A stretch of 64,000 nucleotides of DNA, taken from contig JAKNDB010000085.1 in assembly GCA_024305405.1 (NCBI GenBank), positions 1 to 64,000 of the forward strand, in the 5' to 3' direction. Source of the stretch: Dirofilaria immitis (Eukaryota > Nematoda > Chromadorea > Rhabditida > Onchocercidae). Numbering within the stretch: the stretch's first letter is position 1; every line of letters begins with the position of its first letter. The notes under the pieces were generated by a model. That model was not told where the DNA came from and did no database searches. It worked only from the letters and a program-made list of their open reading frames with translations. Below are positions 36,871 to 49,360 of this stretch, piece after piece. Made by a program: the position numbers and the translations under genes.

Positions 36871-39168
36871 TCAACAAACTTTAAAAGCATAGCATACAGT
36901 ACCTCTGCTGAATACTTCACAATAATCAGTAGTATGTGTAACATAGCTAAAATCATTTTTGGAACAGATGACATTAAATCGTACAGCAAACTTCTTCTCT
37001 GCAGCTCGTTGTATCGCTCGTTTCGATCGTGTCGGATCTCTTTTGATATTCTAAAATTTGCTTCACTTTTTTCATTTATCATTGATTTTTCAATAAAATA
37101 ATAACACTTATCAGATTGATTATTATCAGTTTATCAGTTGTTAACAAAATATCGAAAAGACTAAAGAAATAAAAAGAAAAATCGTTTCAATTTTTAACTT
37201 TTAAGGTAACTTTAATTTCCTTCTCTTTTTCTTTTATCAAATTGAAATTACGAAATTTCTTTTGGATTTCAAAATATGCCTGATTTCATATCATCGTTAT
37301 CATTTAGATTTTAATATTTAATATTATTTATTTTATTGAATTCTAAAAGCATGAAAATATATGTTTATGTGTATATGTGTATGTGTATGTATGTGTATAT
37401 GTGTGTGTCTATGATAAGCAATCGTCATACGTAATATTATCAATAGAATACTGAAAATTATAATTGATAATGAATAAAACGATGATTATAAAAGTCAACG
37501 TTATTCATGGAAAATGCATCGCAATGCAAACTATTTCAAAATAGTAGAACTGGCAGTAATGGCATGCGAAAATGAACGCAAATAAATCAATGACTGCGAT
37601 CTTATTGCAAGCCTTTTGCAGCCATAAGAAGATAGCGAAACAATGTCTTTTTCAATTTATTTTCATAGAAAAAAATACGACGAAATTTGCAGCGAAATTT
37701 CATATGAAATGAAATAGATTACGTAAATAAGTTGATTAGATCAAATGAGAATAATGCTAAATTTTGTTTTTAAAAATTTTGAAAATTAGCAAACTCACGA
37801 AACTAAAATTATCAAAAATGCTTGAAAATTAACAAACTTCCGAGACTAAATTTATCTTTTATTTGATGATAAAATTATCACGAATAATAAATTGATAAAA
37901 CTTACTGTTATCATTAATTTCCCAGATATTTATTTTTACAATTCGTTCCACGATTTCGTCTACTTTTATGTATATTTGCAGCGAACATTATTTTATTGCT
38001 ATTTCGTGTCATACAATTTGCATCGCTACAACGCTTACAACAATCATTCGATAAGAAATCATTTAAAAGTGAATCCTGAATGTTAAAATTATACAGATAA
38101 TTTTAGGTGATTTTTTTAAAAAAATTCTTATCAAATAATTATGATCATATTTGAATAGAATCATATTTTTTTGGTTAATTTTTAAAGTATCATTTATTTC
38201 ATCCTATTCTATGTTTTAAATTTTTAGAATTTATATTTGAAATTTAACAATAATTTTAAATGTATCATTTAAAAAAAAACAAAACAAAAAAAAGGAAAAT
38301 GAATTCAATTAGTAAAAGAATTAAATGCTATTTTTAATACTTCAATTATCTGAAGTTTTTTTAATTTCAAAATCAATTTTTCGATAAAATATTTCTTATC
38401 TTTTCTAGAAAATCAAAAAATAATAAGAAATTGAAAATTGATATATTTGCCTACCTGTACCGATAGTTTTTCATTAAAATCTGATGATGGTGTAACTTTT
38501 GACAGATGACGATCTTGAATATTAGCAAACTTGAAGCTATCTCCACTAGTTAGCATGTCCAATTGCGGAGATGGAATGATCGGTATACCTTCAGGAAACA
38601 TCGGTAATGTGAAATTTTTATTTAACAATTGATTGTTGCTACCACGGCTAAAACGTTGACCATTTGAAGTTAGAGGACAAGGAGGAGGTGGAGGGCAAGA
38701 AGATGGCAAAGGACAAGGTGGACACTTTGATTCTCTCTCAGATAATGTTTTAACGGAATTTGATGTTGAACTTAACGAATACTCATCTTTCTCGCCTGAA
38801 ATGTCCGATTCTAGATTTTTCCAATTGCAATCTGTTGACGATGATCCGCATTCGGTTGCCACTGAGGTTTTATCATCTTCCCAGTGTTTATTATCATTTT
38901 CAGATTGAGGCGATGATATCCGATTGTTACAGCAATTCCAACAATTATCACCAATATTATTTCTGTCAAAATTGCAGTCGGTAGTTCCACAATCCGAGCA
39001 AAACGATGTGTGATGGTGATGATGATGACAATTGGCTGAAGCGCATCTTGCTGCTCTCGAAGATCTTGTAGAATCTTTATCACAGTTTGTGCCAGTACAT
39101 TGTCCGTCTATCATCATACTTCGAAATAAGCCAAAAGTGATAATTATACCGAGAAACAATTGGAACAT
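36871..39168 (-). CDS. Second ground-like domain protein, Cys/His-rich, with a frameshift
   Basis: Three exons: 39168-38455 (238 codons), 38075-37906 (170 bases), 37050-36871 (59 codons plus TGA). The ATG follows directly on a TTTACAG acceptor, so SL trans-splicing or a 5' UTR intron is likely. Residues 1-24 are a signal peptide. Then comes a Cys-rich stretch with six histidines (ANCHHHHHHTSFCSDCG, about 46-61), a Ser/Asp-rich middle, a CPPCPLPSSCPPPPPCP run, and in exon 2 a Cys/basic region (DCCKRCSDANC). The ground-like domain spans the exon 2/3 junction: NCKNKY, then NIKRDPTRSKRAIQ, NVICSKNDFSY, DYC, and terminal GTVCYAF. In exon 2 the frame runs into TAA just after NCKNKYLGN. One extra base at a CCC run (37921-37923, GGG on the coding strand) would keep the frame to the GTAAGT donor. 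This may be an assembly error or recent loss. Confidence 0.75.
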
Positions 39169-40382
39169 CTGTAAATCATTAACATAATACGTAGCAATAA
39201 TTTTGTAATAATAGTGCAAACGATGAGAATATCTTCCGACACATCTAATGATAAGTTTAATTATCATAAATTTCTAAACTTACAACCTACCATAGATACG
39301 ATACTTTAGTAAAAGATTAGGATAAAATGATTTGTTCTCTTAGAAAGACATAAATTTATTGGGCGATCTTTGTAAGGAATTTAATGCGGGAAAATTGCTA
39401 AAATTTTTGATTTAAAATAATACTAATATATTAGCATAATATTTAGATATAAACTAAGAATGATTATTGTAAGCCAAAAAATTGGCCTATAATAATTGAC
39501 TTATCAGATTATTAGAATATTAGACAGACTGTATTTTCTCTGATATCAATAAAAATTGAAATTAAATTTTATCAGAAAATTTTTCTGAATAATGAAATCA
39601 TTCAAGAAAATATTTACTTATCATCTGATAGCAAAATGTAAATTTGAATATTTAAATATAATTTTAGATGAAATGAGACAGATATGGATAAATCGTCGAA
39701 AAAAAAAAGAAGAGATAATTAAATTGAAATGTGTTGCAATAAATGACAATATCTCTTCGTTATGTCGATTAATAATTTATTCAACTAATGATTACATTTG
39801 AAACGATAAGTGAACCAGTTCATCAAATATAAAACAGCTTTTTGATTAGCTTAATCATTCAATTTATTATTATTATTATTATTGGAATATTTTGATTTAC
39901 CAGCAATCACTAATCGTTTACATATTTTTAATTATTTCGCTGATTGAAAAGACTGAGATAAGTATTTATTTCAGGTGATTAAAATTTGCAGAAAAACAAA
40001 TAAAAGCATCGTTTGCCTGAAATTTTATGCTGATATTTTCATTGATATATTGTAATTATCGTAGGATATAATGTTGATAATTGCAAGTTTATAAGAGTAT
40101 TTAATTTTGCTAGAGGAAATATTAAAAAGCAAAATGCTTATTTATCAAATAATCATAAACAAATAAATTAAACTCATTCAAGCAAATATTATTAGTTTCA
40201 TGGGTCAAACAAGCGCTATCCGATGTGTTAATTCAGAAACGAATCTTCGAATTTCATAATATCCGACTAGCAACGAGTCTTAGAATCCAGCTAAGTTTCT
40301 TGAACCTCTATTTTAATTTCATAGCATATCATACTTTCGATATGATGAAATCAAATATTGCCAACGATTTTAAATTTATGAT

Positions 40383-40522
40383 TCTAAAACTTTTAAATTC
40401 AAGACTCTAAAACTTTTAAATTCAAGACTCTAAAACTTTTAAATTCAAGACTCTAAAACTTTTAAATTTAAGATTCTAAAACTTTTAAATTTAAGATTCT
40501 AAAACTTTTAAATTAAGATTCT
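40383..40522. repeat. 23-bp tandem repeat, about 6 copies
   Basis: The unit ctaaaacttttaaattcaag followed by act/att is repeated from 40383. The later copies change ttcaag to ttaag and decay. Confidence 0.85.
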
Positions 40523-40923
40523 GAAAAAATTCTAAAACTTTAAAAAATTTAAATTTTTTTGAAAAGATTTATTTTTACTTTTCGACATAAATTAAGCAAT
40601 AATTTTTTAAAATTAATATTTTCAGATTTGAATTTTTATGAAAAAGGAAAATTATTCTTTTTAATTTTATTTTAATTAAATCATATTATCAGCATATCCT
40701 CCATAGATTGATTCTGATTCTATCAGATGACTTGAAAAATAATCATTTTAATTTCCGGATTTAGATGCGTATTTGTTTATCGGAAATATTTCTGAATTTG
40801 ACGTAGTTTTTAAATCTTGAATGATTTTCGAATTAAGATTATTTTATCAGTAATTTTCTTTATTATTTTTATATTGGCTTTTGAAAAAAATTTTATTATT
40901 TTGATTTTTTACATTGCACACTG

Positions 40924-41003
40924 CCGAATGATACGATGATATCGTGGAATGATGCGATGATATCGTCGAATGATACGATGATATCGTCGAATGATACGAT
41001 GAA
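40924..41003. repeat. 21-bp tandem repeat, 4 copies, near-palindromic
   Basis: The unit gaatgatacgatgatatcgt + c recurs four times at 21-base spacing. Its core cgatgatatcgtcg is nearly self-complementary. Confidence 0.85.
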
Positions 41004-42410
41004 ATTCGCTTATCCAAATTTGTAAATTTTTTCATCATCTTAAATTTCTAAATTTTTCACAAATATTTTCAATTTTTCTCTTACATCACTTATTTTATTA
41101 GCTGATTTCATTTTTGAAATAAATTTTTCAACATAAATTTTAGTCCGATTACTTTTTCTCGAGACTGGCAAAAGTCAAAAATACTCTTGACTACTTCAAT
41201 TGTCTTTGATATCAGCTATCATTTGTACTTTACTTTATATATTATCTATCTTCTAGATTCATGACATAAATGTTTCCTTTATTATCACACTCAGTTCGAA
41301 AATTTTTCGAATTTTATTTCGATCGCTCAAAAGAAGAAATCAAATTGATTTGAATGCAAAGAATATATAGTAATGTATTTTTATTTAAAATAATTTATTC
41401 TTGTTGTTTGTTATAGTTAAAAACCATTTCAAATATTTCTCGACAATATTAGCTATGCAAATATAAGTGTTAAAGATAAGAAATGAGGGAAAATCTATTG
41501 ATACATGATAAAGAATGATCATCAGAAATGATTAGCATATTAAAATCAATCATTTTATAATTTATTATCTCTTCTAAAATTAAGATTATAATTCACTTTT
41601 ACTATTTCATTGTTTATTTTCTATTAAAATTTTAATAATTTATGGAAATTAAAGAGAATAAATTGGATAAATTGACATAAATTTATCATCCAACTGATTT
41701 GATTATCAATCCAATGATTAGAATTTCATTGATAATGATATGATATGCTTAAGCAAAATGAGAACAAGCGATAATAAATGGATAGATTTTTATTTTCAAT
41801 TTATTCTTCAATCTTTTCAATAATTTGAATTAACTAAAGATTTTATTCATAATGCAAGATATTGTTAAGCTATATTCGATATATAATTTATTCTCCATTT
41901 CTTGATATATTATTAGGAATAAAAAAGATTGAAAAAATTTATTCATAAATAGAAGTAGGAAGAAATCGAGAGTGAAGATCGATCAACTATATACTAAGAA
42001 TAAAATAATCTAGAAATAATATTGATAATATTGGTTGAAATTAAAAAAAAAAGATTGAAAGATCTAAACTTCGATAAGTTAATAATAATAGATAGAAGTT
42101 CGAGAATTTCATAAATTCAATTTAACAATCGATGAAATTATATTAAAATAAAATAACGAAAAGATTATTTTTCATTGCCAAATTTAATTAACAATTCGGA
42201 ACGATCCTTTGAAATTACTGTGATTGTTTAGAAATAATATCATTGATATATATTATGCATAAATATATATAATAAGTTTATATTGTTGTTTAACCAATTG
42301 TTGAAGAATCTTTTGTGGAAGAAGTTTTTTGGTTGCAAAATCTTGAAAGCCAATTTATGATAGACATATATATGGACAACTGAAAAACTAAAATGAAAAT
42401 TGATGACAAT

Positions 42411-42411
42411 A

Positions 42412-42472
<61 letters not shown>
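42411..42472. repeat. (GAT)n microsatellite
   Basis: About 20 uninterrupted GAT units. Confidence 0.95.
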
Positions 42473-42473
<1 letters not shown>

Positions 42474-43702
42474 AATTTAGTTAATAGAAATAGAATTGAT
42501 ATTCAATAATAATAATAATAATTATTATTTGCTATTTGTTTGTTGAATCGAATTAAGTACAATTTATCATTTTGCATATAATTTCCTTTATTATTATGTA
42601 AAATTCAACCGGATATTATGAAGGCCATTTTAATTATTCCTATCCTATGCTATAATAAATATTCTTGTAATTTTTGTCAATTTTAAAAATACAAATAAAA
42701 TGATAAAAATAATTTAAATTATATATAATCAATTTGAAATCTCTAATTGATTCGTATGCCAATATATATAATTATTTATTTTTATTTTTTTGTTTAAATT
42801 ATAAATTGGCTGTGAAAATTTCGTCGCTTTGTTTATCGAAATTTATATTTAGGCAAACAGAATTATATATTTTCCCAACATGATCTTATCAACAAATATC
42901 AATGATATGATATGAAAAAAAATCATATAAATATTAATGATATAAAAACATTCATATTTTTTTTTGCAAAAATGAATTCTGAAATAATTTTGAAAATGCT
43001 TTTATTATTGGTATTCATTATTTTGCAATTATTATAACATTAATAATAACGATGATGATATGACAATGATAATATTCGATGACGATATTTCTAATGAAAA
43101 TATTTCATGCTATCATCATTATTACTTTATGATTATTATGTCATTAATAACAATGATGATATGATAATGATAACATTAATATTAATAATTGTCAATAACG
43201 ATGAAACTATTTCATTCATCGATATCATCAATCATCAATTTTTCTTTGCTTCATTTTTGATTTGTTTTTTTCTTCATGTATCACCATCATCTTCCCAGCT
43301 TCATTTATATCTTTAAACAAAATGAAATAATCATTGTTTTGTATGGCACAGATATCGTATATCATATATTCGGATAACAATCGCTGGAATAATAAATCGA
43401 TCATTCATAACAGATATGCATAAAGCATATCAGATAATTTGATGATAAAAAGAAAGAAAAATTATTTTCGTCAAAAATTGTCAACCAAAGGTTGTAAAGA
43501 TGAATTGTTAAAAAAAAAAAAAAAAAAAACTGCCATATGTGGGCAATAATATCTATTCAAAGAAAAATGCTTAGAGAACCAGTTTTTGTGTAAATAATTT
43601 TCCTCTTTTATGTTTACTGGAATTCTTTTTTTTCTCGATTAGAAAAGTACTTGACGATTTGCATCAAATTTACGACTATTACTTTATTTAACAAAGTTTT
43701 AG

Positions 43703-43987
43703 AGATGTAGTGGTAGTAGTAGTGGTAGTAGTAGCTGGTGCTGTAGTGGTAGTAGTGATGTAGTAGTAGTAGCTGGTAGTGGTAGTGGTAGTGGTAGCTG
43801 GTGGTGGTAGCTGATGTAGCTAGTAGTGGTAGCTGGTAGTGGTGGTAGTGGTGGTGCTAGCTAGTAGCTGGTGGTAGTAGCTAGTGGTAGTGGTGCTAGC
43901 AGTAGTAGTGGTAGCAGTAGTAGTTGGTGCTAGTAGCTAGTAGCAGCTAGCTGGCAGTAGCAGCTGGTGGTAGTAGTAGTAGTAGTG

Positions 43988-44045
<58 letters not shown>

Positions 44046-44046
44046 C

Positions 44047-44086
<40 letters not shown>

Positions 44087-44096
44087 ATAGCAGTGC
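43703..44096. repeat. Long TAG-rich trinucleotide array
   Basis: About 390 bases of (GTA)n interspersed with GTG, GCT and CTG variants (gtagctggtg), ending in a purer run of about 110 bases. All plus-strand TAG-frame readings are closed, so it is not coding. Confidence 0.95.
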
Positions 44097-44261
44097 TAAT
44101 TGAAAATTTTTATTTTTAATAGAAATATTTTTTCTTTTTAGCTATTTAAAATTGATCATTTTAAGTTGTTATAAATTTTATTTTTAAATGTTTTAAATTT
44201 TGCAATAAAGGTAATCTAATAACTGGATGATTATTACAGTATAACTTATTAATTGAACAAA

Positions 44262-44515
44262 ATGAAAATAGATAAGCAAATAATTAATAGTTAAATAAAG
44301 TTTTACGGTAATTGAATTTTAGTGAATGAATACTAATTATCGTAATACAACTTAGAACAAAAAAAGAAATAGATAAGCAAATAATTAATAGTTAAATGAA
44401 GTTACGGTGCTTGAATTTTGCTAAATAAATAGTGATTATCATTATACAACTTGTTGATTAAATAGAAAGAAAGGAATAGATAAGCAAATAATTAATAGTT
44501 AAATGAAATTACGAT
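44262..44515. repeat. About 100-bp tandem repeat, 3 diverged copies
   Basis: The block 'aatagataagcaaataatta' followed by 'atagttaaat' recurs near 44268, 44369 and 44476, with diverged sequence between. Confidence 0.8.
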
Positions 44516-44867
44516 AATTGAGTTAGAGTAAATAAGCTGATAAGTAAATGATTATTAATTCATCGATCATTTCTGTTTTATCTAAGTTAGAATGAAAATT
44601 TTATAAAATTTACAAATTATATCAGAAACTTCAAACTATAAACCGTTTTTCATTGTTATTCTTATCAGCATTTTGATATCATATTTAGGCTTATGATAAT
44701 ATATTCAATGATTTTATCATTTGATATTCGATATCTTTTGAAATATGATAGATATATTATATTTAAGCATATAAATCGAAATAATTCACTCATTCATCAA
44801 TAATGTGATTGTTGTAATAACATATATATCAATCATTTCTACCAAAAATCTTAAGTGTCGTCTTTTT

Positions 44868-44913
44868 CCCTCTCCCTCTCCCTCTCCCTCTCCCTCTCCC
44901 TCTCCCTCTCCCT

Positions 44914-44945
<32 letters not shown>

Positions 44946-44947
44946 TT
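44868..44947. repeat. (CCCTCT)n / (CT)n microsatellite
   Basis: About ten CCCTCT hexamers followed by a CT run. Confidence 0.95.
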
Positions 44948-46803
44948 CTCTTTAAATTTCAGGATTTGAATTGAATTTTATTTAATAATACCAATTTATT
45001 ATTATCAACAATGCTATTGATGGTTTCAAAAAAGAAATAGAAAAGAATTCTTTAAAATATATCGCAATTGAAATGATATTAATTCCAATATCGATTTATT
45101 GTTATCATTTTATTTTTCAAATTTAAAAAAAGAAATTAATTATCATAATTACTGTTATTATGCTAGAAAATAATGGAAAGGAATTGATATTTATAATTGG
45201 AAATCATTTAATTAATATATGAAATGTATAATAATAATTTTGCAATATTTGTAATTTAATTTTTATAAAAAAATTTCCATAATTCTTTTATTTATTTAAT
45301 TTGTGCAAACAAATCTTTTTTTATAATTTGATAACTTTTTTAGGCCTATTCAAAAAAATTGAATCTTTTATTTGACATTTTATTTGAATGATATCTTTTT
45401 AATTTTTTGATGATAACAAATTAGTACATTTAATTTTTATTTTATTTGATTTGATTTTCTAATCAATATAAATATCACTGGTATCACACAATATCAATTC
45501 TTTGCACATATACATACACAAATAGATAGGAATATAGAGATAGATGAACTATTTATCCTTATCATATCAGTTTTATTCGGTCATTCATTTTGACATATTT
45601 CCGATCTGATGAATACACCAAAGGATTATCAATGGATTTTGTTTAATCTCTACATGACAATTTGATTCTTTCAAATGATTCTTGATTATTTTTGTTCTTT
45701 AAAAAAAAAAAGAGAAAGAAATAAAAAGAGAGAGAGAGAGCGAGAGAAAAAAAGAAAGTATTTATGATTTGGTTTTATCACGATGATAGCGTTTATAAAT
45801 CATAAAGAAGAAAAGCATTCTTTCCATCTTCCTCGTTTCATACTTTTTTACGACATTCGCTAAATTTGAAACTATCAATTTCTTCCAACAACCATTTGCT
45901 ATCAGTCGTTATTATCAATCATTTGTTATCAGTCGTTATTACTTTTTACTTCTTATTTTACGTCATGTTTTTTTGAAAATAAGAGAATAATTTCCGTTAA
46001 ATTGATCAATTTAATTTGTTATTTAATTATAACTGAAAAATGGCATTTTCCCATCATTCCATATAATTATATATAAAAAAACTTTTTGAAATGTTGAAAA
46101 ATGTGAAGATATCATTCCTAATAATGCTATTGTGATATGCTCGAAAGATGATTGATAAATGATTATGTCAAAAATAGTAGATTTATTTTGAATGAATATG
46201 GAGTTTGAAAATTGTCTGATATCATAGTAACACGAGAAATGATTGTGAGAAATCATAATGTTCATAAGAAATTTTAAAATTCACATTGTACGAATTTGAT
46301 TATCACTGATAAGAGATGAGTTAAAAAAAACGAAACATTTTATGCATTCGTATTTTGTCAATTTTTGAATTTATTTTCTAGCAATTCATATTGATCATTA
46401 CCTATCAAATTAATTAATTTCATTATTTTTTTAATTTATATTTTTGGTAATCAAGCGGAAACGTATATGATGATTAGTTATCTTGGCATGTTTTTTTTTA
46501 TAATTCAACCTGTTTACATTTTCGAATTTTTTTTTTTTTGAAGAATTTACAGTATTGTCAAGATTTGATTCGGAATCATCAAATCATTCATGTGAAAGGA
46601 GAGATATTTCTGAAGAAAATATTTCCAAACTAAATTACTTCACATTTCATTCTTTTTGTTAATTTCATAATTTCTCGTTTCCATCGTCCATCATTTTGAT
46701 AACGGAAATATTTAAAAAATTTTAATGATTAACTTGAAGGAATAGTTACGAATTGATATTATATCATTGATATGCTAGCTTTGCATTTGATATATTGAAT
46801 AAC

Positions 46804-46950
46804 ATGGATTATAGCAGTAGTAGCAGTAGTAGTAGTAGTAGTAGTGGGAGTGATGATAATGATGACAATAATGATGGGATATTATGGAATCGTATCATCG
46901 ACCTCAAACATCAAGTTCTGTTGCAAGAAGAGGAACTTATAATTTATATT
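46804..46950 (+). CDS. Possible N-terminal exon of the EML gene
   Basis: The frame starts MDYSSSSSSSSSSSGSDDND and continues NRIIDLKHQVLLQEEELI. EML proteins often begin with a short coiled coil of the form '..LE..V..QEDEI..LK', which the latter part resembles. No GT donor is visible before the stop at 46993, and the poly-Ser comes from an AGT repeat, so this is a weak call. If it is real, the exon end has not been located. Confidence 0.3.
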
Positions 46951-48338
46951 TCTTCTCCTCTTCTCATCTCACTTCAATTATATAATACAAACTGATGCCT
47001 CTCGTATTCATCCGAATTTTGTCAGCAATTTATCCTTCTCTTCTCTTCTCTTATCTTTTCTCATTTCTATTTCAGATATAATTATATTAGATCGAGCAAA
47101 ATGCTTATCAATTTACATCGATTAATATTCATCGAGCATTGATAATTTCTCCGATCATAAATCATATTCCTTCATAAAAATAATCAACCAATAAAAATAA
47201 TTAAAATTACCTGTGAATGTAATTAATCGAATCATATCATTGATAAGCATAAGTTGTTGTACACAACTCTCTTACATCATTCATCTTGTCAAATAATTTC
47301 AATGCATTCGAGAATGCAAATATTCACATAAGTTCATTCGAGAATGCAAATATTCACATAAGTTTGACATTGTATTAATTAAAATTGTCCTCTTTTTTTC
47401 GACGAGCGAAAACAAAAAAACTTTTTCCTCATTTGACCTATTTAAATGTTCTAAATTTGTTGCCTTTTATGTAAAATCTCATTTTGTAAGTTTTTTTTCT
47501 TTTCTCTCATTTACATATTCATAGAATTTAAGAAAAAATAAATAAATTTTAAATTATATTTTTTGATAATTCATTCAATCATTGAATTAAATTTTAATTA
47601 ATACTTTCGAATAGTTTTTTTTAATTTAAATAATTAAATATTTTAGAATGTTATTGTGTTATCCTTTTTAGAAAAAAAAATGAAAGATTGAAGAATATAC
47701 AACAAATATTTGACGATTGAAAAAAAAGAAAAGAAAACAATTCTATGTTACTTTTGAAATTAGAAACTGAAATATTTGTAATAAGAATCTTTGAATCTTT
47801 TAGAATCATTGCTATTACTTATTTCACTGTAGGACAAAAAAATATTCGGTCCTTCTAGAATTCCTGCAATATACATATTTCTTCCGAATGTAAAGGAGAG
47901 AATTTTCTTCTATGTTGGGCTTACATGATATTATAAACACAATATCGGCCTATACAATGGTTGAATCAAATGAGCAATACAAAAGAATACCAAACACGAA
48001 CATAGATATACATGTATATATATTGTTGTTTTCGAATATTTGTAATAAGAATCTTTGAATCTTTTAGCTATTACATATTTCTTTGTAGGACAAAAAAACC
48101 TTCGACCCTTCTAGAATCACCGTAATATATATATATTGTTTTTCTGTTTGAAATATTTTCAACAAGAATTTTTGAATCTTTTAGAATCCTTGCTATTACA
48201 TAAAATCCCTGCAATATATGCATATTTTTGTCCTTCTGCATTTGCTTACTTAATAATTAGATGGTTATTCCAGTGTCTTTTGTTTTTGTTTATTCAATCT
48301 GATTAATTTAGCATTTGTCGATCATCATTATTTCGCAG

Positions 48339-49306
48339 ATGTGTTTGCGTTCCACAACAGCTGAAACATCACATCGTTTGAATGATTTGGAACAGTCATT
48401 GCTAGTCGCTGCTAGCAATACCATCACAACAACAACGACGGCAAATTCTAATTCATCGATACGAACAGCGATTGCTCGATCATCACCATCATCACGAATA
48501 TTATCACTGACCCTAAATTCAACTTCAGGTCATTTTAATTCAAACCTCTCATTCTCATGATATAATTATCCGCTTTTTTTTTTGAAAATTTTAAATATCG
48601 CAATGATTTTGAATCATAATGATTAATTATCAAAAAGATTTGATAGATCATCTAGTAGTATGAATTTAAATTTAATACTTAATTTTTAAATAATTTTTTT
48701 TTGATAAAATATTAAAATTTTGTAAACAATAAGAAGTAAACTATCCATTACGATGGAAAACAATAATTTCTAATCTCCCTTTATTATATTGATTTATTTT
48801 GTTTATATAAATTAATTGATAAATGAGAATCATCGAAAATTAATTTTATATCATTTTCAGTGCATAATTTACATTCGATCACATCAAAAATCCAAAAAAT
48901 CGATTAAGTAATGGACATACGATATGTTGTATTGATGAAAATGATAATCAAACAATATCAAATGGAACTTTATCAAATGGCAAAATGTAAAGCTTGCTTT
49001 TTTTTCTTCTTTTTATCGTTTCGCAATTTCTTGCAATGTCGTAATTTTTCTACACATTTGTTGCAATAATCCCATATAAGTTTTTTTTTTTACATTAAAT
49101 AACAATACTCATTATTGTGAATTAAATATAGTTAAAATATTCAAATATTTGGAATGGTTATTGATTAGGCTTATTTATGAATCAATTGAAAATTCATTAA
49201 TTAATTAGACATATTAATAATTAATATTTTATCAAACATAGTTTAAAAAACGCTAGATAAGTTGAACAGATTTGTTATGTTCAATTTTTAAAAAGTTTAT
49301 AAATAT

Positions 49307-49360
<54 letters not shown>

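Larger units (their letters stand above)
39169..46794. other. Gene-poor region rich in simple repeats
   Basis: No exon was recognised on either strand over about 7.6 kb. Repeats within it are listed separately. Open frames (39592-39801, 43107-43316, 46023-46265) are short and without motifs. The 3' end may hold the promoter of the EML gene. Confidence 0.5.
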
